Below are positions 52,565 through 62,841 of a stretch of 64,000 nucleotides of DNA, piece by piece (the stretch's first letter is position 1; every line of letters starts with the position of its first letter). The translations under genes and the position numbers were made by a program. The stretch is taken from assembly GCF_013377085.1 (NCBI RefSeq), contig NZ_JACAAX010000035.1:1-64000 (forward strand), read 5' to 3'. The notes below the pieces were generated by a model, which was not told the origin of the DNA, did no database searches, and was given only the letters and a program-made list of their open reading frames with translations. The stretch comes from Rhodoplanes sp. (GTDB taxonomy: Bacteria; Pseudomonadota; Alphaproteobacteria; Rhizobiales; Xanthobacteraceae).

Positions 52565-54675
52565 CGCACGCTCCCGAGACGTGGCGGAAGAGAATGGGAG
52601 TCGAACCCACCAGAGACCGGCTCGCGGCCCCTCCCGGATTTGAAGTCCGGACGCCCCACCGGGGACGCTTCTCTTCCGAAAGCTGATTGATCGGCATCGT
52701 CGTCGGCATCGGCCTGCGCCGGCATACCGAACAGGTCGAGCCGATGCTTGTTCATGCGCCGCAGATCGCCGCGCCGCAAGGTGACGCCGTGGCGGTCGAA
52801 GAACTCCAGAATCTGGATCGCGACCTTGCGGCCGTTGTCGACGCGGTCGCGGAACTGTGCCGCCGTGAAGCTGCCGGTCGGACCGGTCGAAAGATCGCAG
52901 GCGATCTCGACCATCTCGGCGACCGTGGTGCGCAAAAAGTAATGGTCGTGGGCGACCTCGTCGACCCGGCCGGTGCGCGCCGTCAGCTTGAGGACGCGCC
53001 GCACCTCGGGCTCGGCGGCTCCGAGCAGACCGGCGAGGTCGCGCACCCGCGGCGGCTTGAACTTGTCGGGCCCGCCGAGCCGCGGCGCGATGGCCCGCCA
53101 CAGCCGTTCCTCGGCCTCGCTCAGCCGCACCGCATGTCCGGGCCGCCGCACCCAGGCGCCGTCGAGCACCACCTCGCCGGCGCGCGCGAGGGTCTGCAGC
53201 ACGGCCCGGAAGGCCGGCGCTTGCAGGCGCGGCTCGGCCTGTAGCCGCAGCCGCTCGAGCCCGATGCCGGGCAGGTCGGGATTGTCGCGGTGGAACGCGT
53301 CGAGGATCGCACCGATGCTGCGCGAAAGCGACGCCCAGGCGTCGCCGGCGAGCGCGACCGTCTGGTCCTTGTCGGGGATCCGCACCAGGCCGAGCGTCTC
53401 GACGATGTGCGCAAGCGCGTCGTCGGCGAGCGCGTGGTCGCGGGCAAAGCCGCCGAGCTCGACCCAGCCGGGCGGATGCGCCAGCAGGGCGGCGAGGGCC
53501 TCCGCCGGATCGGCGAGCGCCAGGGCATCGAGCTGGGCGAGGCGCGCGGGCGTCCGCCGCTTGCGGGCCGGTGCGCGCAGGTCGAGAAAGCGCCCGCCGC
53601 CGATCGTGCGCTGCGCCGAGACGTCGCGCAGCACGAAGCGGTCGCCCACCGCCGCGGCGATCGGCCTGTCGAGAACGAGCTGCACCCGGCCCTCGCTGCC
53701 GGGGCCGAGCGGCGCATCGTCGAGCAGCACGATGCGGGCGCCGACTTCCGATGCGGCGTGATGGAGCCGCACCGGCATCCATTGCGGCACGGCTTTCGGC
53801 TCGCCCGGCAGCAGGCGCAGCCGCGCGTCGATGCGCTCGGCCGGCGCATGCAGGGCGGGATCGAGCACCACGTCGCCGCGCCGGATCGCCTCCTTGGAGA
53901 TGGTTTCGCCGGCGAGATTGAGGGCGCAGCGATCACCGGCCACACCCTGCTCGGCCGGACGGTTCTGCGCATGGATCGAGCGGACGCGCGCGACCAGGCC
54001 CGATGGGCTGACGACCACGCGGTCGCCGACCGTGACGCGGCCGGACAGGACCGTGCCGGTCACCACCGTGCCGGTGCCGGCGAGCGTGAACGAGCGGTCG
54101 ACCGCGAGACGGAATTTCTTGCCTCGCCCCTCGCGGCTGCCGAAGGCCTTCGCCGCCGCGAACAGATGCGCACGCAGAGCGTCGATCCCATCGCCCGTCA
54201 CCGACGACACCGGCACGACGGGCGCATTTGCGAGGCCCGTGCCGGCGAGCGCCGCCGAAATCTCGTCGGCCGCCTCGGCACGCCGCTCGTCCGAGACGAG
54301 GTCGACCTTGGTCAGCGCGACGACGCCATGGCCGATGCCGAGCAGGTCGACGATGGCGAGATGCTCGCGGGTCTGCGGCATCACCCCGTCGTCGGCGGCG
54401 ACCACCAGCAGGACAACGTCGATGCCGCTCGCCCCCGCCACCATGGTGTGGACGAAGCGCTCGTGCCCCGGCACGTCGACGAAGCCCAGCACGCTGCCGC
54501 CCGGTCCTTCGTCGGCGCGGACCGGGTCCGCGGGAACCGGCAGATAGGCGAAGCCGAGATCAATGGAAATCCCGCGCGCCTTCTCCTCTTTGAGGCGGTC
54601 GGTGTCGACCCCGGTGAGCGCCCGCACCAGCGCGGTCTTGCCGTGGTCGATATGGCCCGCCGTGCCGACGATCAT
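52561..54675 (-). CDS. selB: SelB, selenocysteine-specific elongation factor (frame runs through selC)
   Basis: A 704-residue GTPase. G1 [11 protein letters not shown] at 4-14, G3 DVPGH at 67-71, G4 TKVD at 122-125; EF-Tu-like domains II and III follow, then winged-helix repeats (about 380-645) that bind the SECIS hairpin. Known role: delivers Sec-tRNA to an internal UGA. Similarity to SelB ends near residue 650 (NKHRLDLFG); the rest is a 16-residue Asp/Ala linker and then residues 667-698 encoded by the tRNA-Sec gene itself. The start at 54675 overlaps the Sel1-gene stop as ATGA, and the stop overlaps the next start likewise. Confidence 0.93.
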   Translation of the reverse strand: MIVGTAGHIDHGKTALVRALTGVDTDRLKEEKARGISIDLGFAYLPVPADPVRADEGPGGSVLGFVDVPGHERFVHTMVAGASGIDVVLLVVAADDGVMPQTREHLAIVDLLGIGHGVVALTKVDLVSDERRAEAADEISAALAGTGLANAPVVPVSSVTGDGIDALRAHLFAAAKAFGSREGRGKKFRLAVDRSFTLAGTGTVVTGTVLSGRVTVGDRVVVSPSGLVARVRSIHAQNRPAEQGVAGDRCALNLAGETISKEAIRRGDVVLDPALHAPAERIDARLRLLPGEPKAVPQWMPVRLHHAASEVGARIVLLDDAPLGPGSEGRVQLVLDRPIAAAVGDRFVLRDVSAQRTIGGGRFLDLRAPARKRRTPARLAQLDALALADPAEALAALLAHPPGWVELGGFARDHALADDALAHIVETLGLVRIPDKDQTVALAGDAWASLSRSIGAILDAFHRDNPDLPGIGLERLRLQAEPRLQAPAFRAVLQTLARAGEVVLDGAWVRRPGHAVRLSEAEERLWRAIAPRLGGPDKFKPPRVRDLAGLLGAAEPEVRRVLKLTARTGRVDEVAHDHYFLRTTVAEMVEIACDLSTGPTGSFTAAQFRDRVDNGRKVAIQILEFFDRHGVTLRRGDLRRMNKHRLDLFGMPAQADADDDADQSAFGREASPVGRPDFKSGRGREPVSGGFDSHSLPPRLGSVR
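52582..52677 (-). tRNA. selC: tRNA-Sec (selC), TCA anticodon, inside the selB frame
   Basis: A 96-base tRNA including encoded CCA. The eight-base acceptor stem GGAAGAGA pairs with TCTCTTCC; the D-arm has CCCC/GGGG; the anticodon loop CTTCAAA contains TCA (52641-52643); the extra arm is long, as expected for tRNA-Sec, and the T-loop is TTCGACT. Discriminator G. It lies on the same strand as selB and wholly inside its reading frame near the 3' end. It may be released by processing of the selB message or have a promoter inside selB. Confidence 0.96.
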
Positions 54676-55481
54676 GGCTTGATCTCCGGCAGGGACGCGG
54701 GCTCCGGCGGCGGCGCGGCGGCGCGGCGGGCTGCCTCGGCGAGCCCCGCGTCGTCGAGCGCGGTGCGCGCCGCGCCGAGGAACTGGGCGGCGAGCCTGCT
54801 GCCGCCCGCCTGCGCACGCAGCAGCCAAGCGAGCGCTGCGACCGGATCGCGCTCCACCCCCGTCCCCATCGACAGCGCAGCACCGAGCATGGCTTGGCCG
54901 TCGGCGTCGCCGCGCTCGGCGCCGCGGCGCCACCAGCGCGCCGCCTCGGCCGGGTCGCGCGGCACGCCGAGGGCATCGTGAAATAGCATCCCCAGGCGCG
55001 TCATCGACGAGGCGACGCCCTGCCGGGCGGCAGCCTCCGCCCACCGGCGCGCCGCCAGCACGTCGCGCGGAATGCACTCGCCCTCGATCAGCATCCAGCT
55101 CAGCATGTCCTGCGCGACCCCGTCGCCCTGCTCGGCCGCCGCGCGATAGAGCTCCGCGGCCCTGGCGAAGTCGGGCTCGCGATCCTCGCCCTTGAAGCAC
55201 AGCGACGCGAGATTGCGCTGGCCGATCGGATCGCCGTTCGCGGCGGCAAGCTCGAGCCAGCGCCGTGCCAGCGCCGGATCGCGCTCGACGCCGAGCCCTT
55301 CGGCGAAGCAGGCGCCGACATTGTTCTGCGCCCGCGGCACGCCGGCCTGGGCCAGCTCGGCCCAGATGTCGAGCGCCACCGCATAGTCGCGTCGGCCCGC
55401 CGCGTCATAGGCCTCGGCCATGCGGGCCTTGACGTCGAGGGCGGGCTTGTCCCGCCCGGGCAGACGATCAAGCCAGCGCAT
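54672..55481 (-). CDS. Sel1-repeat (tetratricopeptide-like) protein between selA and selB
   Basis: A 269-residue protein made of about six Sel1-like repeats of 36 residues, each with an AA-x-x-G-x-A pattern, for instance [20 protein letters not shown] and [20 protein letters not shown]. No signal peptide. Sel1 repeats bind protein partners. The start at 55481 lies inside the end of selA (14-base overlap, with GGGAG six bases upstream) and the stop overlaps selB, so its ribosomes are bound into the sel operon. The similar name to sel genes is chance: Sel1 repeats are named after a worm gene. Confidence 0.85.
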   Translation of the reverse strand: MRWLDRLPGRDKPALDVKARMAEAYDAAGRRDYAVALDIWAELAQAGVPRAQNNVGACFAEGLGVERDPALARRWLELAAANGDPIGQRNLASLCFKGEDREPDFARAAELYRAAAEQGDGVAQDMLSWMLIEGECIPRDVLAARRWAEAAARQGVASSMTRLGMLFHDALGVPRDPAEAARWWRRGAERGDADGQAMLGAALSMGTGVERDPVAALAWLLRAQAGGSRLAAQFLGAARTALDDAGLAEAARRAAAPPPEPASLPEIKP

Positions 55482-56901
55482 CGGCGGCTCCCGCGAGACC
55501 AGCGAGGTTCTGCGCGAAGGCCGCCTCGTCGTCGAGGCAGCGCAGATCGAGCACGAGGGCGCCGTCGGCGACACGGCCGACCACCGGCACGGGCAATTCG
55601 CGCAGCGCCTGCGCGAGCTTGTCCAGCGTGCGGCCGGCCCCCCGCTCCGTACAGGGGCGCGCGGAAAGGCCGGCGCTCGACAGCGTCTCCAGCGGCAGCG
55701 CGCCGGAGCCGATCTGGCTCCTGCAGTCCGCCACCGCGACCGCGAATGTCTCGCCGAGCGCGGCGGCGAGCACCGGGCACAGGCGTCTCGCCTGCGCGGC
55801 GATGCCGTCATACGGTCGCGCCAGATGCCGGATGGTCGGCAGCCGGTCGGCGAGCCGGTCGGGATCGCGGTAGAGCTTGAGCGTCGCCTCCAGCGCCGCG
55901 AGGCGGATCTTGTCGACCCGCAGCGCCCGCTTCATCGGGTTGCGGCTGATCTTCTGGATCAGATCCTTGCGACCGACCACGAGGCCGGCCTGCGGACCGC
56001 CCAAAAGCTTGTCGCCCGAGAAGGTGACGAGATCGGCGCCGGCCGCGACCGCCTCGGCGACGGTCGGCTCGTGGGCGAGGCCGAAGCGGGCGAGATCGAT
56101 CAGCGTGCCGGAGCCGAGATCGTCGACCAGCGGCACGTTTTTTTCGCGCGCCAGCGCCACGAGGTCACGGGCCGGGACCGATGCCGTGAAACCCTCGATG
56201 CGGTAGTTCGAGGTGTGGACCTTGAGCACCAGCCCGGTTCGCTCGGTCAACGCCTCGGCATAGTCCTTCGCATGCGTCCGGTTGGTGGTGCCGACCTCGA
56301 CCAGCCGGGCGCCGGCCCGCGCCATGATGTCAGGCATCCGGAAGGCGCCGCCGATCTCGATCAGCTCGCCGCGCGACACCACGGCCTCGCGCCCCTTGGC
56401 CAGCGTGTTGAGCACCAGCAGCACGGCGGCCGCGTTGTTGTTGACGACGGTGGCGTCCTCGGCGCCGGTCAGTTCGCACAGAAGATCGCGGACAAGGCTG
56501 TCGCGCTCGCCTCGCCGGCCGGTGGAAAGGTCGAACTCCAGCGCGACCGCCTGCCGCATCGCCGCGACGGCGGCCTCGATCGCGGCCTCGGCCAGCACGG
56601 CGCGGCCCAGATTGGTGTGCAGCACCACGCCGGTGAGATTGAACACCGGCCGCACGGCAGGCCACGCCGCGGCGACGAGCCGGGCGAGCGCGGCCTGTGC
56701 CACGGTGTCGGCCGTCGCCGTATCGGCCGCGACCACGACGCCGCCGGTACGCAGCGCCGTCCGGGTCTCGTCCAGCGCGGAGCGCACGGCGGCGACCGCG
56801 GCGGGGCGACCGAACTGCTCGACCGCGGCGCACGCTGCGGAGGTCTTCAGCACCTCGTCGACCGAAGGCAGGCGACGGAGCACCGCGGCGTGGGCCGTCA
56901 T
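55468..56901 (-). CDS. selA: SelA, L-seryl-tRNA(Sec) selenium transferase
   Basis: A 477-residue PLP enzyme of normal length. N-terminal tRNA-binding helical part ([13 protein letters not shown]), then the fold-type I core with [25 protein letters not shown] and the PLP-binding Lys298 in [13 protein letters not shown]. Known reaction: converts Ser-tRNA(Sec) to Sec-tRNA(Sec) with selenophosphate. selD, which makes selenophosphate, is not in the window. Starts 9 bases after the fdhE stop. Confidence 0.96.
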   Translation of the reverse strand: MTAHAAVLRRLPSVDEVLKTSAACAAVEQFGRPAAVAAVRSALDETRTALRTGGVVVAADTATADTVAQAALARLVAAAWPAVRPVFNLTGVVLHTNLGRAVLAEAAIEAAVAAMRQAVALEFDLSTGRRGERDSLVRDLLCELTGAEDATVVNNNAAAVLLVLNTLAKGREAVVSRGELIEIGGAFRMPDIMARAGARLVEVGTTNRTHAKDYAEALTERTGLVLKVHTSNYRIEGFTASVPARDLVALAREKNVPLVDDLGSGTLIDLARFGLAHEPTVAEAVAAGADLVTFSGDKLLGGPQAGLVVGRKDLIQKISRNPMKRALRVDKIRLAALEATLKLYRDPDRLADRLPTIRHLARPYDGIAAQARRLCPVLAAALGETFAVAVADCRSQIGSGALPLETLSSAGLSARPCTERGAGRTLDKLAQALRELPVPVVGRVADGALVLDLRCLDDEAAFAQNLAGLAGAADALA

Positions 56902-56910
56902 GGCGCGTCC

Positions 56911-57837
56911 TCAAAAGCTCAGCATGAACGGGTTGGTGCTGGCGCGGCGCAGCCCGGTCTCCCGCACCAGCAGGTCGAGCCCGAGTGTCGCGACGTCGTC
57001 GGCGACCGGATCGAGCGCCGTGTCCTTGTTATGGTGCAGAACCTTGGCGTAGCTGCCGCACTCCGAGCAGGTCTCGGCCTTGATGGTGCCGCCCCCGCCC
57101 TCGATTTCCTGATAGGAGATGCCCTTGGTGGAACCGCAGGCCGTGCATTTGATGCGGACGTAGCTCCACTGCGTGCTGCACAGCGCGCAGACGCAGTAGC
57201 GCGCCGCATTGGCGCCGTGCCGCTCGGCGATCAGCGAGACCACCGGCCGGCCGCCGCAGGCCGGGCAGACGCCGTCTCCGAGCGCGCTCAGCGAGGCCGT
57301 ATCGAGCCGCGCGGCAAGGCGGGCGAAATGCACCTGCAGAGCGGCCGCGACCAGCACATGGCCGGCGATCGCCTCGACCGGAATGGCGTCGGCCAGCACG
57401 GCGCGCATCATCACGGTGCGGCTCGCCGGATCGGCGGCGACGACGCTGCCCAGGGCGGCACGGGCCGGGTCCGGCATCTCGCAGTCGGCGAACACTGCGA
57501 GCAGGCGGTCGAGAGTCGCCGTGCAGGCCGCGTCCGGCACAAAACCCTGGCGGTCGAGCGGCGGCATGCCGTGGGTGCGGGCACGCGCCAGCATCTCCGG
57601 CCCCGGCGCCGTGACAGGGGGAAGCTCCTGCTGGATCCAGTGCTGGGCGCTGGCGAGGTCGGCCAGGAAGATCAGGTAGGGCTTCAGGGGATTGCCGTCG
57701 GCGAGGGCACGGAACCGATCGCTTCGCCGCAGGAACAGCGCCTCCGGATCGGGACGCACCGCGAAGGGCGGAATCGCGATGTTGCCGAGCGAGCCGAGTT
57801 CTCCGCCCGCAGCGCCACCAGAACCGACGTCACTCAT
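56911..57837 (-). CDS. fdhE: FdhE, formate dehydrogenase accessory protein
   Basis: A 308-residue cytoplasmic protein. The C-terminal half has four Cys motifs: C191/C194, C215/C217/C220, C231/C234 and C257/C260, the rubredoxin-like metal sites of FdhE. FdhE is needed to mature respiratory formate dehydrogenases. A GAGGTGAG site precedes the ATG. It leads selA by only 9 bases, which ties FDH maturation to selenocysteine synthesis in one transcript. Confidence 0.93.
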   Translation of the reverse strand: MSDVGSGGAAGGELGSLGNIAIPPFAVRPDPEALFLRRSDRFRALADGNPLKPYLIFLADLASAQHWIQQELPPVTAPGPEMLARARTHGMPPLDRQGFVPDAACTATLDRLLAVFADCEMPDPARAALGSVVAADPASRTVMMRAVLADAIPVEAIAGHVLVAAALQVHFARLAARLDTASLSALGDGVCPACGGRPVVSLIAERHGANAARYCVCALCSTQWSYVRIKCTACGSTKGISYQEIEGGGGTIKAETCSECGSYAKVLHHNKDTALDPVADDVATLGLDLLVRETGLRRASTNPFMLSF

Positions 57838-57920
57838 CGCTCACCTCACGAACCGCACGGGCCACGTGACGGGACCAGACTTGCGGACGCTAATCCCAAT
57901 ATCGACTGTTGCCTATCTTC

Positions 57921-58055
57921 ACCTCCCCCTGGAGGGAGAGGTCGGACCGCGAAGCGGTCCGGGTGGGGGTGATCGGCGAAGACGAGCTTGTGGCTTCACC
58001 CCACCCCGGTCGCGAGCTGCGCTCGCGCCCGACCCTCCCCCTCCAGGGGAGGGTC
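57921..58055. repeat. Intercistronic palindromic repeat between fdnI and fdhE
   Basis: Three hairpins: an imperfect CCTCCCCCTGGAGGGAGAGG, a perfect GGACCGC/GCGGTCC stem around GAA at 57944-57960, and a perfect 10-base GACCCTCCCC/GGGGAGGGTC stem around CTCCA at 58031-58055. The ends are also complementary. It lies within the 241-base gap of a leftward operon and could change the relative amounts of fdnGHI and fdhE-sel messages. Confidence 0.75.
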
Positions 58056-58078
58056 GGAAGATCGGATCACGCCGCCCG

Positions 58079-58783
58079 TCACTCCGCCGGCGTCGCCGGC
58101 GGGGTGCCCGGACGGGCCTTCTCGTCGGCGGCGAGCTCGCGCAGCCACTTGCGATGGTGCCGCCACGCCCAGCCGCCCGTCACCCGGCCCTTGAGCATGG
58201 CCGTCATGGTGCCCTTCGCCCACAGGGCGCCGTAGACATGCACGATGACGATGCAGATCATCACGATCGCCGCCATGGAGTGGACCAGCACGGCGATGCG
58301 CTTCTGGTCGACGGTCGTGTAGGTCGAGAAGTACTGGTCCCAGATCGCCAGTCCGCTGGCGATCGAGATCATGATGAGGATTCCCATCCACCAGAACACG
58401 GCCTTCTGGGCGAAGTTGTAGCGCCCCACCTCGGGCATGTCCTCCTCGTGCCCGGTGAGAAAGACGTGCAGCTTGGACAGCCAGGTCCCGTCGGTCGGCG
58501 TCCACAGATTGACCTTCCAAAACCGGAAGAACAGGCCCATGTAGCCGAAGAACAGGAAGACCCCGATCCAGGGATGGATGGCGCGCGTGTTCGACCCGCC
58601 GCCGAACAGCCCGGTCAGGAAGTAGAGGGCCGGGTGGAACAGGGCGAGGCCCGACAGGGCGAGCAGCACGAGGCTCGCCGCCGTCATCCAGTGATTGAAC
58701 CGGGCTGTGGTGGAGTAGCGGTCGATGATGACCGGATCGCCCGGGTGAAGGGTATCGCCCTTCACGACTTCATCGTGCCTCAT
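58079..58783 (-). CDS. fdnI: Formate dehydrogenase gamma subunit (cytochrome b556)
   Basis: A 234-residue membrane protein with four hydrophobic segments and His residues in them for two hemes ([18 protein letters not shown] at the start, and a later [19 protein letters not shown] stretch of the same kind). It anchors the enzyme in the cytoplasmic membrane and passes electrons to quinone. The start overlaps the fdnH stop by four bases. Length is close to E. coli FdnI/FdoI (about 215). Confidence 0.93.
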   Translation of the reverse strand: MRHDEVVKGDTLHPGDPVIIDRYSTTARFNHWMTAASLVLLALSGLALFHPALYFLTGLFGGGSNTRAIHPWIGVFLFFGYMGLFFRFWKVNLWTPTDGTWLSKLHVFLTGHEEDMPEVGRYNFAQKAVFWWMGILIMISIASGLAIWDQYFSTYTTVDQKRIAVLVHSMAAIVMICIVIVHVYGALWAKGTMTAMLKGRVTGGWAWRHHRKWLRELAADEKARPGTPPATPAE

Positions 58784-59748
58784 GTCGACGCCCTCTCCTG
58801 ACTGCCGTTACTCCCCTCATGGTCGGCGAGCCGCTTGGCGTTCGTCTCGTCCTCCTCCGACACCTTGCTGCGGCCGGCCACCACGCTGTGCAGGACGCTG
58901 AACACCGCGAAGGCGCCGATCGCGGCGAAGCCCGCGTAGCGGGAGACGCCCTTCCACAGATCGACCAGCGGGCTGATCCGCGGATTGTTCGGCAGGCCGG
59001 CATAGATCTCCGGCTTGTCGGCGTGGTGCAGCACATACATCACGTGCGTGCCGCCGACGCCCGGCGGGTCGTACAGGCCGGCATTTGCGAAGCCGCGCGA
59101 CTTCAGGTCCTTGATGCGACCGTCGGCGTGGCTCTTCATCTGCTCCTTGGTGCCGAAGACGATCGCCTGGGTCGGGCAGGCCTTGGCGCAGGCCGGCCCC
59201 TGCCCGACCGCGACGCGGTCGGAGCAGAGCGTGCACTTGTAGGCCTTCTCGTCGACCTTGGAGATGCGCGGGATGTTGAACGGACACCCCTTCACGCAAT
59301 AGCCGCAGCCGATGCAGTTCTCGTGCACGAAGTCGACGATGCCGTTGGAGTACTGCACGATCGCGCCGGGCGCCGGGCAGGCCTTGAGGCAGCCCGGATC
59401 CTCGCAATGCATGCAGCCGTCCTTGCGGATCAGCCATTCGAGGTTCTGGCTCTCCGGGTTCACCCATTCGGTGAACCGCATCACCGTCAGGCTGGCCGGC
59501 GTGAGATCGAGCGGGTTGTCGTAGACCCCGACGTTCACGCCGACCTCCTCGTGGAGGTCGTTCCACTCGAGGCAGGCCGACTGGCAGGCCTTGCAGCCGA
59601 TGCACTTCGAGACGTCGATGAGCTTGGCCACCTCGGTCTGGCGCTGCGCCGGCGGCGTCACCGAGGACGCCGAGCGGCGGATCAGATCGCCTTCGCCGAA
59701 GCGGGCCTGGGTCGGCGTGGTCGGCGGGTTGGGGAACGGAGGAAACAT
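58780..59748 (-). CDS. fdnH: Formate dehydrogenase beta subunit (four 4Fe-4S clusters)
   Basis: A 322-residue ferredoxin-type subunit with sixteen Cys in four groups: 49/52/55/59, 112/115/120/124, 145/148/151/155 and 172/175/187/191. A C-terminal membrane helix lies at about 271-291 ([20 protein letters not shown]), typical for FdnH/FdoH. It carries electrons from the selenoprotein to the cytochrome b subunit. It starts 12 bases after the fdnG stop. Confidence 0.95.
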   Translation of the reverse strand: MFPPFPNPPTTPTQARFGEGDLIRRSASSVTPPAQRQTEVAKLIDVSKCIGCKACQSACLEWNDLHEEVGVNVGVYDNPLDLTPASLTVMRFTEWVNPESQNLEWLIRKDGCMHCEDPGCLKACPAPGAIVQYSNGIVDFVHENCIGCGYCVKGCPFNIPRISKVDEKAYKCTLCSDRVAVGQGPACAKACPTQAIVFGTKEQMKSHADGRIKDLKSRGFANAGLYDPPGVGGTHVMYVLHHADKPEIYAGLPNNPRISPLVDLWKGVSRYAGFAAIGAFAVFSVLHSVVAGRSKVSEEDETNAKRLADHEGSNGSQERAST

Positions 59749-59760
59749 GGCTCGCCCTCC

Positions 59761-62700
59761 CTATGCCACCGGCCCGGCGATGGGCTCGATATCGACCAGA
59801 AACGCCTTGTACTCGGGCGTCTCGATGTTGGCATCGCCGACATAGGGGGTGAGCGAGTTCGGCCCGAAGCCTTTCCTGGCCGCGCCCATGAATCCCCAGT
59901 GCAGCGGAATGCCTATGATGTGGACGGTCTTGCCGTCGCAGATCAGCGGCTTGATGCGCTTGGTCACCACCGCCTTGGCCGTGACCGAGCCGCGCTTCGA
60001 CCACACCCGGACCGTGCCGCCGCGCTTGATGCCCTTCTCCTTGGCGAGCTCCTCGCTGATCTCGACGAAGAACTCGGGCTGGAGCACGGCATTCACGTGA
60101 GAGTGCTTGGTCCAGAAGTGGAAGTGCTCGGTGAGCCGGTAGGAGGTCGCCGCATAGGGGAACTCCTTGGCGTCACCGAACTGCTCCATGTCGTTGCGGA
60201 ACACCCGGGCGACGGGATTGCCACGCACCTTCGGTGCGACGACGTTGACGACCGGCGACTCGAACGGCTCGTAATGGGCCGGGAACGGTCCATCCCGCAT
60301 CATGCCGCGGGTGAACAACCGCGACACGCCCTCGGGGTTCATGATGAACGGTCCGACCACCTCCGGCTTGGCGTTGGGGGCGATGTCCGGAACGTCGTAG
60401 CCGGTCCACTTGGTGCCGTCCCATTCGAGCAGCTTGCGGCTTTGATCCCACGGCTTGCCCGAGACGTCCGCCGAGGCCCGGTTGTACAGGATTCGGCGGT
60501 TGACCGGCCACGCCCACGACCATTTGAGAAAGGCGCCGGTGTCGTCCGGATCCGAGGTGTCGCGGCGGGCCATGTTGTTGCCCGCCTCGTTGAAGCAGCC
60601 GGAATAGATCCAGCAGCCGCTCGCCGTCTTGCCGTCGTCGCGCAGCGCCGCGAACGAGACCACCTGCTTGCCCTTGGCGAGCACCACCTTGGTCGGATCG
60701 TTCGGATCCGTGATGTCGTCGGTGGCGTAGCCGTTGAGCTCCTTGGCGAGCTCCTCGGGGGTGGGCTCGTCGGGGTCCTTGTAGCGCCACTCCAGGTTCA
60801 GGATCGGCTCCGGGACCGGCCCGCCCTCCTTGCGGTAGAGCTCTTTCAGGCGCAGATGGATCTGCGCCATGATCCAGGCGTCGTGCTTGGCCTCTCCGGG
60901 CGGCGTGCCGCCGGCCCAGTGCCACTGCAGCCAGCGGCCCGAGTTGGTCAGCGACCCCTCGTCCTCGGCGAAGCAGGTGGCCGGCAGCTCGATCACCTCG
61001 GTCTGGATCGACGCCGTGTCGACGTCGTTGTGCGCTCCGTGGTTCTGCCAGAACCGCGCGGTCTCGGTCTGCAGCGGGTCCATCACGACCAGGAACTTGA
61101 GCTTGGAGAGCGCCGCGGTGATCTTCCGGCGGTTCGGGAACGACAGCAGGGGGTTGAAGCCCTGGCAGAAGTACCCGTTCATCTTGCCGGTGTGCATCAG
61201 CTCGAAGGCCCGCAGCACGTCGTAGGCCGGAACGTCGAGCTTGGGCAGCCAGTCGTAGGCGAAGCCGTTCGCCGCCGTCGCCGCGTCGCCCCACATCGCC
61301 TTCTGGAAGCTCACGAAGAACTTCCGGTAGTTCTGCCAGTAGCTCATCTGGTCGGGACGCAGCGGCTTGAAGCCGCGGGTCGACATGTAGGAGTCGAAGG
61401 TCGGCTCCCGCTCCGTCGGGATCGTCAGATAGCCGGGGATCAGGTTCGACATCAGGCCGATGTCGGTCAGTCCCTGGATGTTGGAGTGCCCGCGCAGCGC
61501 GTTCATGCCGCCGCCGCGCACCCCGATATTGCCGAGGATGAGCTGCAGCATCGCCATCGCCCGGATGTTCTGCGATCCCTTCGAGTGCTGGGTCCAGCCG
61601 AGCGCGTACATCGACGTCATCGTCTTGGTCGGCGACGCGCACTCCGAGATCATCCGGGCGACCGTCAGGAACTTGTCCTTCGGGGTGCCGCAGATGCGCT
61701 CGACCAGCTCGGGCGTGTAGATCGCGACATGCTGTTTGAGCAGATTCCAGACGCAGCGCGGATGCGCGAGCGTCTCGTCGACGACCGCATAGCCGTCGGG
61801 CCCGATCTCGTAGTCCCAGGTCGAGCGGTTGTAGTCGCGCTTGCTCTCGTCGTAGCCGGTGAACAGGCCATCCTGATAGGCGAAGCCCTCCTTCACGATA
61901 TAGGCCGCGTTGGTGAAGGCCTTGGTGTACTCCCACTGCACCTTGTCGTTCTGGATGCAGTAGTTGATCACGCCGAGCAGGAAGGCGATGTCGGACCCCT
62001 GCCGGATCGGCGCGTAGAAGTCCGCCACCGACGCCGTGCGGGTGAAGCGCGGGTCGACGACGATCAGTTTGGCGCCACGGCTGGCCTTGGCCTCCGTGAC
62101 CCACTTGAATCCACAAGGATGAGCTTCGGCGGCATTGCCGCCCATGACGACGACGAGATCCGTGTTCTTGATGTCGGTCCAGGAATTCGTCATCGCACCA
62201 CGGCCGAACGTCGGGGCCAGACTGGCCACCGTCGGGCCGTGTCAGACACGGGCTTGATTGTCGAACACCACCATGCCGGCGCTGCGCACGACCTTGTAGG
62301 TCGCCCAGGCCGTCTCGTTGGTCGTCGCGGACGCCGCCAGGAAGCCCGTCGTCGTCCACCGGTTCACCGTGACACCATCGCCGTTCTTCTCGATGATGTT
62401 GCGGTCGCGGTCGTCCTTCATCAGGCGGGCGATGCGGTCTAGCGCCGCGTCCCACGAGATGCGCTCGAACTTGTCGGAGCCCGCCTTACGGACCTGCGGA
62501 TAGAGCGTGCGGGTCTCGGCATGCACCATGTCGAGGAGGCCGGCGCCTTTCGGGCACAACGTGCCGCGATTGGTCGGGTGGTCGGTGTCGCCCTCGATGT
62601 GGACGATCTCGGCCTTCTCGCCCTTCTTCAGATCGCCCTTCGAGTACAAGATGATGCCGCAGGCGACCGAGCAGTATGTGCAGGTGTTCCGGGTCTCCGC

Positions 62701-62841
62701 CGTGTTCGCCAGCTTGAACGGACGGATCGCTGCGGCGTGCGCCGCCTCGACATCGCCGAAGCCGAAGGCGCCGAGCGTCGTACCTGCGAGACCCGCGCCG
62801 GCGCCGGCCAGGAAGCCGCGCCGCGAGAGCTCCATATTCAT
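59761..62841 (-). CDS. fdnG: Formate dehydrogenase alpha subunit, selenoprotein (UGA-encoded Sec200)
   Basis: A 1026-residue molybdopterin enzyme if the TGA at 62242-62244 is read as selenocysteine (residue 200). Tat leader SRRGFLAG near residues 6-13, 4Fe-4S ligands C54, C57, C61 and C96. After the Sec come HGPTVASLAPTFGRGAMTN, as in E. coli FdnG/FdoG, where Sec binds Mo/W. Both flanking frames read as one continuous protein, so this is no frameshift. Known reaction: formate to CO2 with electrons to the quinone pool, active site in the periplasm. The ATG at 62841 has GGAGGG upstream. Confidence 0.96.
62207..62244 (-). promoter_or_regulatory. Sec UGA codon and SECIS-like hairpin of fdnG
   Basis: Directly downstream of the TGA (62242-62244) the coding strand forms a GGCC/GGCC stem at 62215-62227 around the loop AGTCT, extended by flanking G-C pairs. 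The apical GUCU and its distance of about 18 bases from UGA fit E. coli fdnG and fdhF hairpins, which SelB binds. It overlaps codons that are also conserved in protein. Confidence 0.85.

Noticed and set aside
54676-55200. Longer N-terminus for SelB, since the frame is open to 55200
   Set aside because: The P-loop must sit near the N-terminus, as with the start at 54675, and the extension overlaps the Sel1-repeat gene with Arg-rich nonsense.
62242-62244. Stop codon splitting fdnG, as if a frameshift or nonsense mutation
   Set aside because: Both parts stay in the same frame, the residues on both sides match FdnG around Sec, a SECIS-like hairpin follows, and selA, selB and selC are present.
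58819-62442. A rightward open frame of about 1200 codons opposite the formate dehydrogenase genes
   Set aside because: Shadow of fdnG/fdnH codon bias; no recognisable domain, and the opposite strand is certain.
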